Source of the DNA: Xanthomonas hortorum
GTDB lineage: Bacteria > Pseudomonadota > Gammaproteobacteria > Xanthomonadales > Xanthomonadaceae
Assembly: GCF_024339125.1 (NCBI RefSeq)
Contig: NZ_CP101417.1
Span: forward strand, 5,379,373 to 5,443,372
Length of the DNA stretch: 64,000 bases
Reading direction: 5' to 3'
Shown: piece after piece, positions 26,432-35,263 of the stretch
How positions within the stretch are numbered: the first letter of the stretch is position 1
Layout: each line of letters starts with the position of its first letter
Notes under the pieces: generated by a model
Databases searched by the model: none
What the model saw: the letters and a program-made list of their open reading frames with translations, nothing else
What the model was told of the DNA's origin: nothing
Position numbers and translations under genes: made by a program

Positions 26432-27409
26432 ATGTCTCGCTCCATCGTCTTGTCGATGCTCGCGCTGTTGCTGGCGACACTGACCGCGACCGCTACTGCG
26501 GCGCCCATCGTCTACGGCGTCAACGCCCACGACAATCGCCCCGGCTACCACATGGCCCAGGCCGAGGCACGCTTCAAACTGCTGGCCGCGCGCAACCTGC
26601 GCAGCTACCGGTTCGATGTGGACCCGCGCGATTACGCAACGCTGGATGCCCTGGTCCCGCTGGCGCGCCAGTACGGCATCACGTTGCGCCCGATGGTCTA
26701 CCCGATGTCGCGCGAGATCGGCTATCAACTGGCGCGTCGCTATGCGGCCGACATCAAGGTCTGGGAGATCGGCAACGAACAGGATCTGGTCCGCGCCGAG
26801 GCCGATGCCCGCATCGCCGCAATGACCACGATGTATCTGGGCATGCGCCAGGCTTCCAACGAACTGGGCGCGGGCCTGCGCTTCACCATCAACATCACCG
26901 CCTGCAACAGCGACGACCGCAGCGCCAACGCGCGCTGCCCGGGCGATCGCAATGGCTCGCTCTGGTTTCTGGCCAAGGCCAAGGCGGCCGGCTTCAACTT
27001 CGACCATATCAGCTTCCACTACTACGCCTTCCACCGCGATGCCGGTTACTGGACCGAGTTGTATCTTGGCCAGCTACGCACTGCCGCGCAGACCTACAAC
27101 ACGCCAGTATTCTTTAACGAGCTGAACTGTGCGGAGATCTATACCGGCAATACCACCGGCGGTGCAGAAGGTGATCGCGGCTGCTACGACAGCCTGGCGC
27201 AGTTGCTAAGCAACGTGCGCGCCAACTATGCCGACGTGGTGTCCGAAGTGAACGTGTACGAATTGCTGGACCAGACCACGATCCAGGGCGCCGAAGGCCA
27301 CTTCGGCCTGATGTACGACCTGGCGCGGCCCAAGCCGACCCTGGACCTGCTCACCCGCTTCGCGCAACCACCGGCCACCGCAGCGGCAGCCGGCGCGCCC
27401 GGCTACTGA
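26432..27409 (+). CDS. Secreted clan-A (TIM-barrel) glycoside hydrolase-like protein
   Basis: A 325-residue protein. AAGGAGG four bases before the ATG fixes the start and a signal peptide follows (LALLLATLTATATA/A). The barrel has the clan GH-A hallmarks. KVWEIGNEQDL places an acid/base Glu after Asn near residue 114, and TPVFFNELNCAE gives a candidate nucleophile Glu near residue 230; HISFHYYAFH lies between them. Paired Cys in ITACNSD and ARCPGD may form a disulfide. It could attack plant or bacterial polysaccharide in the periplasm or outside. The exact GH family is not certain (GH39/GH5-like). Confidence 0.75.
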   Translation: MSRSIVLSMLALLLATLTATATAAPIVYGVNAHDNRPGYHMAQAEARFKLLAARNLRSYRFDVDPRDYATLDALVPLARQYGITLRPMVYPMSREIGYQLARRYAADIKVWEIGNEQDLVRAEADARIAAMTTMYLGMRQASNELGAGLRFTINITACNSDDRSANARCPGDRNGSLWFLAKAKAAGFNFDHISFHYYAFHRDAGYWTELYLGQLRTAAQTYNTPVFFNELNCAEIYTGNTTGGAEGDRGCYDSLAQLLSNVRANYADVVSEVNVYELLDQTTIQGAEGHFGLMYDLARPKPTLDLLTRFAQPPATAAAAGAPGY

Positions 27410-27446
27410 CCGGAATAGCCAATCGGGCTACTGACCGGAATAGCCA
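27401..27446. repeat. 21-bp tandem duplication at a convergent gene junction
   Basis: GGCTACTGACCGGAATAGCCA occurs at 27401-27421 and again at 27426-27446, a period of 25 bp. The first copy carries the TGA of the glycosidase gene and the second carries the TAG of nadE on the other strand. Confidence 0.85.
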
Positions 27447-29068
27447 TTGGTGATCGGGTAACGCCGCTCGCGACCGAAGGCGCGCCGCGACACCTTCGGG
27501 CCGGGCGCGGACTGATGGCGCTTCCACTCGTTAAGCCGCACCAACCGCAGCACGTGTTCGACCGTATCGGCGGCGTAGCCGGCCGCAACGATGTCGTCGC
27601 GCGACTGCTCCTGATCGACGTAGCGATACAGGATCCCGTCGAGCACGTCGTACGGCGGCAGCGAATCCTGGTCGGTCTGGTTGTCGCGCAATTCGGCCGA
27701 AGGCGGGCGCGAGATCACTGCCGGCGGAATCACCGGCGCACCGCCCACGGTATTGCGCCACTTGGCCAGGCCGAACACTTCGGTCTTGTACAGATCCTTG
27801 AGCGGGGCGTAGCCGCCGCACATGTCGCCGTAGATGGTGGCGTAACCCACCGCGTACTCGCTCTTGTTGCCGGTGGTCAGCAGCAGCCCGCCGAACTTGT
27901 TGGACAGCGCCATCAGGATCACCCCGCGGCTGCGCGACTGCAGGTTTTCTTCGGTGATATCCGGCTGGGTGCCTTCGAACATCGGCCCCAGCGCGGCGAG
28001 TAGGCCTTCGAATGCCGGCTCGATCGCGATGGTTTCCAGCTTGACTCCCAGCGCGCGGCATTGCTCCTCAGCCAGATCGTTGGAGAGATTGGCGGTGTAG
28101 CGCGACGGCAGCCGCACCGCGGTGACGTTGTCGCCCCCCAGCGCATCAACCGCCATCGCCAGCACCAGCGCCGAATCGATGCCGCCAGACAAACCCAGCC
28201 ACACCTTGCTGAAGCCGTTCTTGCGGCAATAGTCCTGCAACCCACGCACCACCGCGCGCCAGGCCAGCGCGTCCATGCTCTCGTCGCCATCGTCCACCCA
28301 CACCACCGGGGTGAAGCTGCGCTCGCTGGCGGCGTAATCCACCACCAGCCACTGGTCGACGAAGGCCGCAGCGGCCGGATGCACGGTGCCGTCTGCATCG
28401 GCCACCACCGATGCGCCGTCGAACACCAGCGCGTCCTGCCCGCCGACCACGTTGAGATAGGCGATCGCCGCCCCGCTTTCGCGGGTGCGCTCGGCCAGCA
28501 AGGCATCGCGCTGCGCATGCTTGCCGCGCTCGTACGGCGAGGCATTGGGCACCAGCACCAGCTCGGCGCCGGCCTGCACGGTCTTGGCCAAGGGCTCGGC
28601 GAACCACAGGTCCTCGCAGATCACCACGCCCACCTGCACGCCCTTGACCGTGACCACGCAGTTGTCGCCATCCGGATCCACGTCGAAATAGCGGCGCTCG
28701 TCGAACACCGCGTAGTTGGGCAACTCGCGCTTGCGATAGGTCGCCGCGATGCGTCCGTCGCGCAACACGCTGGCTGCGTTGTAGACCACGCTGCCGGCAC
28801 TCTGCGGCCAGCCGACCACTGCCACGATCCCGCGCGTGCTGGCGGCGATGCGTGCCAGCGCTTCTTCGCAATGCGCGAGAAAACCGGGCCGCAGCAGCAG
28901 ATCTTCCGGTGGATAGCCGCTGATCGCCAGCTCGGGAAACAGCACGATGTCTGCCCCGAACTCGTCGCGCGCTGCCGCGATGAACTCGATGATGCGATCG
29001 GTATTGCGCGCCACGGCGCCGACCGGGAAGTCGAACTGCGCCATGGCGATGCGAAGCGTCTGGGACAT
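27428..29068 (-). CDS. nadE: Glutamine-dependent NAD+ synthetase
   Basis: A 546-residue two-domain enzyme that makes NAD+ from deamido-NAD+ with glutamine as the ammonia donor. The N-terminal nitrilase-type amidase domain shows its Glu-Lys-Cys triad in FPELAISGYPPEDLL, TYRKRELPNYAVFDE and VGVVICEDLWFAEP. The C-terminal synthetase domain has the ATP P-loop WLGLSGGIDSALVLAMAV and later SNKFGGLLLTTGNKSEYAVG. The start is placed at MSQTLRIAMAQFDFP; the frame extends upstream without support. Its stop lies in the second unit of the tandem duplication described at 27401-27446. Confidence 0.95.
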   Translation of the reverse strand: MSQTLRIAMAQFDFPVGAVARNTDRIIEFIAAARDEFGADIVLFPELAISGYPPEDLLLRPGFLAHCEEALARIAASTRGIVAVVGWPQSAGSVVYNAASVLRDGRIAATYRKRELPNYAVFDERRYFDVDPDGDNCVVTVKGVQVGVVICEDLWFAEPLAKTVQAGAELVLVPNASPYERGKHAQRDALLAERTRESGAAIAYLNVVGGQDALVFDGASVVADADGTVHPAAAAFVDQWLVVDYAASERSFTPVVWVDDGDESMDALAWRAVVRGLQDYCRKNGFSKVWLGLSGGIDSALVLAMAVDALGGDNVTAVRLPSRYTANLSNDLAEEQCRALGVKLETIAIEPAFEGLLAALGPMFEGTQPDITEENLQSRSRGVILMALSNKFGGLLLTTGNKSEYAVGYATIYGDMCGGYAPLKDLYKTEVFGLAKWRNTVGGAPVIPPAVISRPPSAELRDNQTDQDSLPPYDVLDGILYRYVDQEQSRDDIVAAGYAADTVEHVLRLVRLNEWKRHQSAPGPKVSRRAFGRERRYPITNGYSGQ

Positions 29069-29509
29069 GGGAAGGCCTATGCGGATGCAACTGGAGAGGC
29101 GTGGCTGTGCCGCATCCCGCAAAAGACCGAGATGCAGATCGGCGTTGCCGCCAAGCCTGCATTATTCCAGAAGCGCGCGACCCTGCCGCGGTCCGCCGCT
29201 GCGCCAGTGCGTCTCAGTAAGCCGCACCCCAAATAGTGACGCGCTTCGACGACCAGAACGACCCGGCGACCGGCGAGCCGGTAATGACCCCGGCCGCATT
29301 CCATGCGTGTGCGCGTAGCACGCCGCATAGTGCGACCTGCGTTGCATCCAGCAGCGATCACTCAATCAGACGGTGCGCACTGTCGGGTGGATGTGGGGTC
29401 GCGTTACGGAATGCGCAGCGCGACGCAGGCATGGCGGATGCTGCGCGCCGCGCACACCGAACCGATAACGGCTCAGCACGGTGTGCCGGCCCTTGCAATG
29501 GCTAATCCC
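29069..29509. other. Intergenic region upstream of nadE
   Basis: About 440 bp between nadE and the terminator of the SnoaL gene. Several open frames exist, but none has a credible start, ribosome-binding site or recognisable protein. The nadE promoter must lie here; no clear -10/-35 pair was picked out. Confidence 0.5.
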
Positions 29510-29544
29510 AAAAGCCGAACGCGCACCGATGCTGCGCGTTCGGC
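29510..29544 (-). terminator. Rho-independent terminator after the SnoaL-like gene
   Basis: A perfect 12-bp stem (29514-29525 GCCGAACGCGCA with 29533-29544) and a 7-nt loop, followed on the minus strand by a short T-run (29510-29513). It lies 17 bp after the SnoaL-like stop. Confidence 0.8.
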
Positions 29545-29561
29545 ACACAGCGGCAACGGGC

Positions 29562-29957
29562 TCAGTCTGCCTGCAGTGCCCGTACCACCATCGCGCTATC
29601 CACTACCTGCTCCATCCGCACGATCTTGCGGTCCTGAAAGTGGTACAGATGCGCAAACGCGGCCTGCATGGTGTTGCCGGTCTTGCGATAACGCCCGGAG
29701 TACACACCGAACGCAGCCACCCACTCGCCATCGGCCAGGTAGGTATGCACCTTCGCTTGATAGCCCTCCCACTCGCTCGCCAGGCGCTCGAACACATTGG
29801 CGAAAATGGCGTCCGCGCCGACGTAGGTGCCCGCGTACGGGAAACCGGCCGCTTCGGTCCAGTGCGCATCGGCGGCCAACGCGGCGCGTAGGTGCCTGGC
29901 GTTTTCTTCAGGCGCGTTTTCGTAGGTGTTGCGGATGATCTCCAGCGGCGTCGTCAT
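29562..29957 (-). CDS. SnoaL/NTF2-like nuclear transport factor 2 superfamily protein
   Basis: A 131-residue single-domain protein. The NTF2-like pattern is an N-terminal helix (EIIRNTYENAPEENARHLRA), HWTEAAGFPYAGTYVGADAI and then alternating strands ending FAHLYHFQDRKIVRMEQVVD, typical of SnoaL-like ketosteroid-isomerase-fold proteins. It could be an isomerase or a binding protein; the substrate is unknown. It begins 4 bp after the stop of the MBL-fold gene, so the two form an operon closed by the terminator at 29510-29544. Confidence 0.75.
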   Translation of the reverse strand: MTTPLEIIRNTYENAPEENARHLRAALAADAHWTEAAGFPYAGTYVGADAIFANVFERLASEWEGYQAKVHTYLADGEWVAAFGVYSGRYRKTGNTMQAAFAHLYHFQDRKIVRMEQVVDSAMVVRALQAD

Positions 29958-29961
29958 TGCA

Positions 29962-30861
29962 TCAGCCCCACTGCATCTCGCCGGTGGCGACCTTGGCGCC
30001 GATCTGCAATGCCACAGCCATACCGGCAGCGGGATAGCGCGCGGTCATGGCCTTGATCAGGTCGGCACTGTTGCTGTGCCTGGCCAGCTCTTCTTCGAAG
30101 GCAAGCAGATAGTCGCGCGTATAGGTGATGGCCGATACATCGATTGGCGCGCCCGGCACCATGTGCCCGGGCACGACGACCGATGGCTGCCGCGCCGCCA
30201 TGCTGTCCAGCGTCTTGCGCCAGGCGGCACGCCCTTCGGCACCGCGCGTGTCGGCCGTCCACACATGCGTGCCGGAGAACACCAGCACGCCACCGACGAT
30301 CGCCTTGAGCGCCGGCACCCACACGTAGCGCCGATTGGCCAGACCGTCGGCATCGACGATCTCCAGTGCGTGGTCTTCCAGGGTGAGCGTAGGGCCGTCG
30401 AACGCCTCCGGCATCACGATGTCGGCCAGGGTCTGCGGGCCATTTTCCTTCAGCTGCGGGCCCCAGGTGGCCAGCTTCTTTTCGACATTGCCCTTGATCG
30501 CCGCGATGGTGGCCGAGGCGGCGATGACGCGCGTCTTGGGGAAGGCGGCCTTGATCGGCGCCAGGCTGAAGTAATAGTCCGGGTCGCTCTGGCTGATGTA
30601 GATGGTGGTCAGCGTCTTGCCGCTGGCACGGATCGCCTCGGCAAGCGCCTTGCCGTCGGGCAGCGTAAAGCCGCCATCGATCAGCACCGCATCGCGTGCG
30701 CCGGAAATCAGCACTGGCGCGCGGAAGAACCCATGTTCGCCGGCGGGGAAATGGTGATAGGTCAGTGTGGTCTGTGCAGCCATGGCGGTATTCGCTCCAA
30801 GGACGGCCGTCGCGACACTCGCAACAGCCAGGGTTTTGATGACGTCTCGTCGGGTTGGCAT
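29962..30861 (-). CDS. Tat-exported MBL-fold protein with degenerate metal site
   Basis: A 299-residue protein. The start at 30861 has AGAGG upstream and a twin-arginine signal (PTRRDVIKTLAVASVATAV). The metallo-beta-lactamase fold is suggested by VLISGARDAVLIDGG, IYISQSDPDYYFS, FSGTHVWTADT and VVVPGHMVPGAPID. The place where the family has HxHxDH reads SQSDPDYY (near residue 92), so the first metal-ligand histidines are absent. This resembles the Vmh-type subgroup with SDPDxYF. It may be a hydrolase with a changed metal site. It is co-transcribed with the SnoaL-like gene. Confidence 0.75.
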   Translation of the reverse strand: MPTRRDVIKTLAVASVATAVLGANTAMAAQTTLTYHHFPAGEHGFFRAPVLISGARDAVLIDGGFTLPDGKALAEAIRASGKTLTTIYISQSDPDYYFSLAPIKAAFPKTRVIAASATIAAIKGNVEKKLATWGPQLKENGPQTLADIVMPEAFDGPTLTLEDHALEIVDADGLANRRYVWVPALKAIVGGVLVFSGTHVWTADTRGAEGRAAWRKTLDSMAARQPSVVVPGHMVPGAPIDVSAITYTRDYLLAFEEELARHSNSADLIKAMTARYPAAGMAVALQIGAKVATGEMQWG

Positions 30862-30973
30862 TGGTTGGGGCCTCTTGAAAAGTGATGGATCGGAAGTTGA
30901 GTTGGAATCGGCTGGGATTGCGTTGATCAGCGCGCGTACAAAGCAACGCCTGGGCCGGCGCAACACGTGCGCC

Positions 30974-31069
30974 CGTACCCTCATCCGGCGCTACGCGCCA
31001 CCTTCTCCCGACGGGAGAAGGGATCAAAAGCCCCTCTCCCGCCGGGAGAGGGGTTGGGGTGAGGGTGCG
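30974..31069. repeat. Compound REP-like repeat
   Basis: CGTACCCTCATCCGGCGCTA ... CCTTCTCCCGACGGGAGAAGG is followed by CCCCTCTCCCGCCGGGAGAGGGG and TTGGGGTGAGGGTGCG. It has the same two unit types as 12393-12524 but in the opposite order. It lies in the 254-bp gap between the MBL and DsbA-like genes. Confidence 0.8.
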
Positions 31070-31115
31070 ACGGAAGACAGCCAATCCGACAGCAAGAAAC
31101 CACGCGCCAGAACAC

Positions 31116-31760
31116 CTAAAAACGCCCAGCATCCAACTGCTGCAGCAAGGCCTCGGGATTTCCATAACCAGCGCCGACATCTAGCAACCACCGCTTGCTA
31201 GACGACTGCGCAACCAAGGTCGGGACGCCACGCGCACCGAACTCCTGCAGCAGTGACTGCGCCTGGTCGATGCGCGCCTGCGTCAGCGCAAGCAGCTGCG
31301 CATCCGGCGCGGCGATCTGCTCCGCGGCCTGCTCCAGACCCAGCGATTCCAGCAGGCCAGCCAGCGTGCCCAATGCAGTCACATCACCGCCCTCCACATA
31401 ACGCGCTTTTTGAATCGCCCCCAGCACCTGCAACTCCCGCGAGGGGTCGATGCGCGCCACCGCCGTCAGCGCCAGCGTCGCCAGGCCGCTGTCGAAGCGC
31501 TGCTGACGATCGCCGAGCACGCGCTGACGATACTGCTCGCTGAAAACCTGGCCGGTCAGCTGCGCAATGCGCTGATCGTTGGACCAGGCGTAGCCGGCGA
31601 AGGTGTCGTCCATTGCCCTGGCGCCAGCGCCCAGAAACAGGCCGGCGGGCAGCAATTCCAGAGTGACATCGGCCCGCGCCTGCAACGCCGAGACCACGGT
31701 CGTCGCGCCGTAGCACCAGCCGCACAGCGGGTCATAGAGGTAGTGAACAGTGGTGGACAT
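31116..31760 (-). CDS. DsbA-family (2-hydroxychromene isomerase/FrnE-like) oxidoreductase
   Basis: A 214-residue thioredoxin-fold protein. The start is set at MSTTVHYLYDPLCGWCYGAT; the CGWC motif near residue 13 is the redox site. Helical insertion and the cis-proline region GARGVPTLVAQ near the C-terminus fit the DsbA family. There is no signal peptide, so it is probably a cytoplasmic FrnE-like enzyme rather than a periplasmic disulfide-maker. It is divergent from a LysR regulator 80 bp away, which is the usual arrangement for control of such a gene. Confidence 0.85.
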   Translation of the reverse strand: MSTTVHYLYDPLCGWCYGATTVVSALQARADVTLELLPAGLFLGAGARAMDDTFAGYAWSNDQRIAQLTGQVFSEQYRQRVLGDRQQRFDSGLATLALTAVARIDPSRELQVLGAIQKARYVEGGDVTALGTLAGLLESLGLEQAAEQIAAPDAQLLALTQARIDQAQSLLQEFGARGVPTLVAQSSSKRWLLDVGAGYGNPEALLQQLDAGRF

Positions 31761-31840
31761 GGCGGCGAAATCCAGTGGCGATGGACGCATCCTAGGCCGC
31801 TTCCGTTGACTCTTAAATCCATCCACAATAAACATACCGT

Positions 31841-32782
31841 ATGCCAACAACACACAATCGAACCGAGTCCGGCCCCGGTGGCCTGGGTCATCTGCGCCGA
31901 CTGGCGTATTTCGTCGCTGTGGTAGAAACCGGCTCGTTTACGGCAGCGGCCGAGCGCCTGGGCATCACCAAGGCGGTGGTCAGCCAGCAGGTCGCCCGCC
32001 TGGAACGCGAATGCCGCACCTCGCTGTTGGTGCGCACGACCCGCAAGGTGCGCACCACCGAACTCGGGCAGGCGTTCTATCAGCGCTGCGCGGCGATCCT
32101 GCGCGATACCGACGATGCCTTCGATGCACTGACCGACACCGCCGCCGAACCATCAGGCCTGCTCAGGCTCACCGCACCGCTGGACTACGGCGTACGCGTG
32201 GTGGTGCCGGCCATCGCGGCCTTCACCCGGCGCTATCCGGCCTGCAAGGTCGATGCAATCCTCAGCGACCAGACCCTGGACCTGATGACGGCCAACATCG
32301 AGCTTGCGATCCGCGTTGGCTGGCTGGCCGAAAGCAGCCTGCAGGCACGCAAGATCGGCGCGTTTCGGCAGTTGCTGGTCGCGCCTTCCACGATGGCCGC
32401 GCAGCTGGCCCGAATCGCATCGCCGCAGGACATCGCCACCCTGCCCTTCGTGGCGAACACCGCCTTGCGCGATCATCAGCGCTGGCACTTCGCGCATGCC
32501 ACGCACGCGCCGCAGAGTGTGGACGTGCAGCCCGGCATCTTTCTCGACGCCACCCTCGCCGTACGCGAAGCGGTCTGCCAGGGCGCGGGAATCTCGGTAC
32601 TGCCGGATTATGTGGTCGCCGACGATCTGGCCGCAGGTCGTTTACTGCATGTGCTGCCGCAGTGGCAGTTGCCGTCCGGTGGTATCCACGCGGTGTTCCC
32701 GGCAACGCGCTTTCGACCGGCAAAAGTGCGTGCGTTCGTGGATGTGTTGCTTGAACAGACCGGGCAACAGTACGAGCCCTAA
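31841..32782 (+). CDS. LysR-family transcriptional regulator
   Basis: A 313-residue regulator. The N-terminal winged helix-turn-helix reads LAYFVAVVETGSFTAAAERL then GITKAVVSQQVARLERE (about residues 21-60). A substrate-binding domain starts near residue 95 (LRLTAPLDYGVRVVVPAIAAF). It resembles the CrgA/DmlR-type subgroup. It probably controls the divergent DsbA-like gene; both start points share an 80-bp interval. The effector is unknown. Confidence 0.9.
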   Translation: MPTTHNRTESGPGGLGHLRRLAYFVAVVETGSFTAAAERLGITKAVVSQQVARLERECRTSLLVRTTRKVRTTELGQAFYQRCAAILRDTDDAFDALTDTAAEPSGLLRLTAPLDYGVRVVVPAIAAFTRRYPACKVDAILSDQTLDLMTANIELAIRVGWLAESSLQARKIGAFRQLLVAPSTMAAQLARIASPQDIATLPFVANTALRDHQRWHFAHATHAPQSVDVQPGIFLDATLAVREAVCQGAGISVLPDYVVADDLAAGRLLHVLPQWQLPSGGIHAVFPATRFRPAKVRAFVDVLLEQTGQQYEP

Positions 32783-32898
32783 ATCGAACACTGCAAACCA
32801 AACTAGCCGGTAAACCGCTACAGGCGACGACGCACGACCAAGACGCTGGCACAACGAGGCAACTGGCCGACGGATATCGCCACAACGGATATCGCCCA

Positions 32899-32923
32899 TA
32901 AAAAAGGCCACCCGAAGGTGGCC
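32899..32923 (-). terminator. Rho-independent terminator of sucCD
   Basis: Stem GGCCACC / GGTGGCC with a CGAA tetraloop; on the minus strand it is followed by TTTTTT (32900-32905). It lies about 40 bp after the sucD stop and faces the end of the LysR gene. Confidence 0.9.
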
Positions 32924-32961
32924 TCTCTCACACTCACACGCTTGCGCGCGATGCGTGTTTC

Positions 32962-33837
32962 TTACTTCACCAGCGCAGCGATCGCCGCACCCAGATCACC
33001 CGGCGAACGGACGGTCTTGACGCCAGCAGCTTCCATCGCGGCAAACTTGCCTTCGGCCGTGCCCTTGCCGCCCGATGCGATCGCACCGGCATGGCCCATG
33101 CGCTTGCCGGCCGGAGCCGAGGCACCGGCGATGAAGCCGACGACCGGCTTCTTCACGAACTGCTTGATGTACTCGGCACCGGCTTCCTCGGCGTCGCCGC
33201 CGATCTCGCCGACCATGATGATGCCTTCGGTCTGCGGGTCTTCGTTGAACAGCTTGAGGCAGTCGACGAAGTTCAGGCCGTTGATCGGGTCGCCGCCGAT
33301 CCCGATGCAAGTGCTCTGGCCCAGGCCCACTTCGGTGGTCTGCTTGACCGCTTCATAGGTCAGGGTGCCCGAACGCGACACGATGCCGATCTTGCCCGGC
33401 TTGTGGATGTGGCCCGGCATGATGCCGATCTTGCACTCACCCGGGGTGATCACGCCGGGGCAGTTCGGCCCGATCAGCACGGTGTCCGGATGGGCACGGG
33501 TCAGCACGTTCTTGACGCGCAGCATGTCCAGCACCGGGATGCCTTCGGTGATGCACACGATGACCTTGATGCCGGCCGCAGCCGCTTCCAGGATCGCATC
33601 GGCCGCATACGGCGGCGGCACGTAGATGACCGAAGCGTCAGCGCCGGTGGCAGACACAGCGTCGGCCACGGTGTTGAACACCGGCAGGTCGATATGCGTG
33701 GTGCCACCCTTGCCCGGCGTCACGCCGCCGACGACCTGGGTGCCGTACTCGATCATCTGAGTGGCGTGGAAGGTGCCCTGCTGGCCGGTGAAGCCCTGCA
33801 CGATCACCTTGGTGTTCTTGTTAATCAAAACGGACAT
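32962..33837 (-). CDS. sucD: Succinyl-CoA synthetase alpha subunit
   Basis: A 291-residue TCA-cycle enzyme subunit that binds CoA and carries the phosphohistidine. CoA-binding Rossmann start: [20 protein letters not shown]. Active-site region: [20 protein letters not shown], with the phosphorylated His in [19 protein letters not shown] and [20 protein letters not shown] are family signatures. AAGGA lies 8 nt before the ATG. It follows sucC by 24 bp. Confidence 0.97.
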   Translation of the reverse strand: MSVLINKNTKVIVQGFTGQQGTFHATQMIEYGTQVVGGVTPGKGGTTHIDLPVFNTVADAVSATGADASVIYVPPPYAADAILEAAAAGIKVIVCITEGIPVLDMLRVKNVLTRAHPDTVLIGPNCPGVITPGECKIGIMPGHIHKPGKIGIVSRSGTLTYEAVKQTTEVGLGQSTCIGIGGDPINGLNFVDCLKLFNEDPQTEGIIMVGEIGGDAEEAGAEYIKQFVKKPVVGFIAGASAPAGKRMGHAGAIASGGKGTAEGKFAAMEAAGVKTVRSPGDLGAAIAALVK

Positions 33838-33861
33838 GAATAGTTCCTTCGGTGTCGTGAA

Positions 33862-35031
33862 TCAGGCGGCGTTCTTGACAGCTTCAACGACTTTCTTGGC
33901 ACCGTCGTTGATGTTGTCGGCCGGGATGATGGCCATGCCGCTGTCGCGCAGCAGCTGCTTGCCTTCTTCCACATTGGTGCCTTCCAGGCGCACCACGACC
34001 GGAACCTTGACGCCCACTTCCTTGACCGCAGCGATGATGCCCTCGGCAATCATGTCGCAGCGAACGATGCCGCCGAAGATGTTGACGAAGATGCCTTCGA
34101 CCTTGTCCGAGGACAGGATCAGCTTGAACGCTTCGATGACGCGCTGCTTGTTGGCACCGCCGCCCACGTCCAGGAAGTTCGCCGGCTCGCCGCCGTTGAG
34201 CTTGATCACGTCCATGGTGGCCATGGCCAGGCCTGCGCCGTTGACCATGCAACCGATGTTGCCGTCCATGGTGACGTAGTTGATGTCCAGCTCGGACGCG
34301 GTCACTTCGGTCTCGTCTTCCTGCGTCTTGTCGCGCATGGCGACCAGCTGCTTCTGACGGAACGCGGCGTTGTCGTCGCTGTCGAACTTGCCGTCCAGCG
34401 CATACAGGTTGCCGTCGTCCAGGATCGCCAGCGGGTTGATTTCAACCAGCGCCAGATCCTTTTCGTTGAACAACTTGTACAGGTTCACCATGATGCTGGC
34501 GAACTGGCCGGCCTGCTTGGCGGTCAAGCCGAGCTTGAAGCCGAAATCGCGGCCGTGGTAACCCTGCACGCCTTCGACGAAATCGACGTTGAGCGCGTGG
34601 ATCAGTTCCGGGGTTTCGGCAGCGACCTGCTCGATTTCCACGCCGCCTTCCGAAGAAGCGATGTAGGTGATGGTCTTGGTGCCGCGGTCGACCAGCACCG
34701 ACAGGTACAGCTCCTTGACGATCTCACCGGCGGTGGTCACCAGCACCAGGTTGATCGGCAGCTCAACACCGGCGGTCTGATAGGTGGACATCTTGGTGCC
34801 GAGCATCTTGGCGGCTGCGGCCTTCACATCGTCGGTGGTCTTGCAGAACTTGACGCCGCCAGCCTTGCCGCGGCCGCCCGCATGGATCTGCGCTTTCACC
34901 ATCCAGGGGCCCTTGCCCAGGGAATTGGCGGCTTCGACCGCTTCGTCCGGAGTAGCCGCGACCTTACCGGCCGGGACGGGAATGCCGTACTCGGCAAGCA
35001 GCTGTTTTGACTGGTATTCGTGGAAATTCAT
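33862..35031 (-). CDS. sucC: Succinyl-CoA synthetase beta subunit
   Basis: A 389-residue ATP-grasp subunit that binds nucleotide and succinate. N-terminal [20 protein letters not shown] is the classic opening. [20 protein letters not shown] is the ATP-grasp lysine loop and [20 protein letters not shown] the metal-binding region. The succinate-binding [19 protein letters not shown] and [17 protein letters not shown] are also intact. It forms the sucCD operon, divergent from pilS with about 230 bp between starts. Confidence 0.97.
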   Translation of the reverse strand: MNFHEYQSKQLLAEYGIPVPAGKVAATPDEAVEAANSLGKGPWMVKAQIHAGGRGKAGGVKFCKTTDDVKAAAAKMLGTKMSTYQTAGVELPINLVLVTTAGEIVKELYLSVLVDRGTKTITYIASSEGGVEIEQVAAETPELIHALNVDFVEGVQGYHGRDFGFKLGLTAKQAGQFASIMVNLYKLFNEKDLALVEINPLAILDDGNLYALDGKFDSDDNAAFRQKQLVAMRDKTQEDETEVTASELDINYVTMDGNIGCMVNGAGLAMATMDVIKLNGGEPANFLDVGGGANKQRVIEAFKLILSSDKVEGIFVNIFGGIVRCDMIAEGIIAAVKEVGVKVPVVVRLEGTNVEEGKQLLRDSGMAIIPADNINDGAKKVVEAVKNAA

Positions 35032-35263
35032 GCGTCACCGTGGGAAAAGGAAACGACCGCTGCGTGCAACGCAGACCGCCAGGGCGGCACGTCAAGAGAC
35101 GCGAACGGGCCGCCTATTGTGGCTGACCGCGCCGTGCGGCGCAAAATTCGGCGATCGTGCCGGCCCGATTGCAGCGCTTGCACGCGGCGCCGCAGTGTGC
35201 ACACGTGCTGCGCAAACCGCGCACCTGCCTATACTCGCGGCTCGTTCCAGCGGGGGAATCGGT

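Noticed and set aside
29303..29938. 211-codon plus-strand frame
   Set aside because: It runs antisense through the SnoaL-like gene and its terminator and has Arg/Pro-rich shadow composition.
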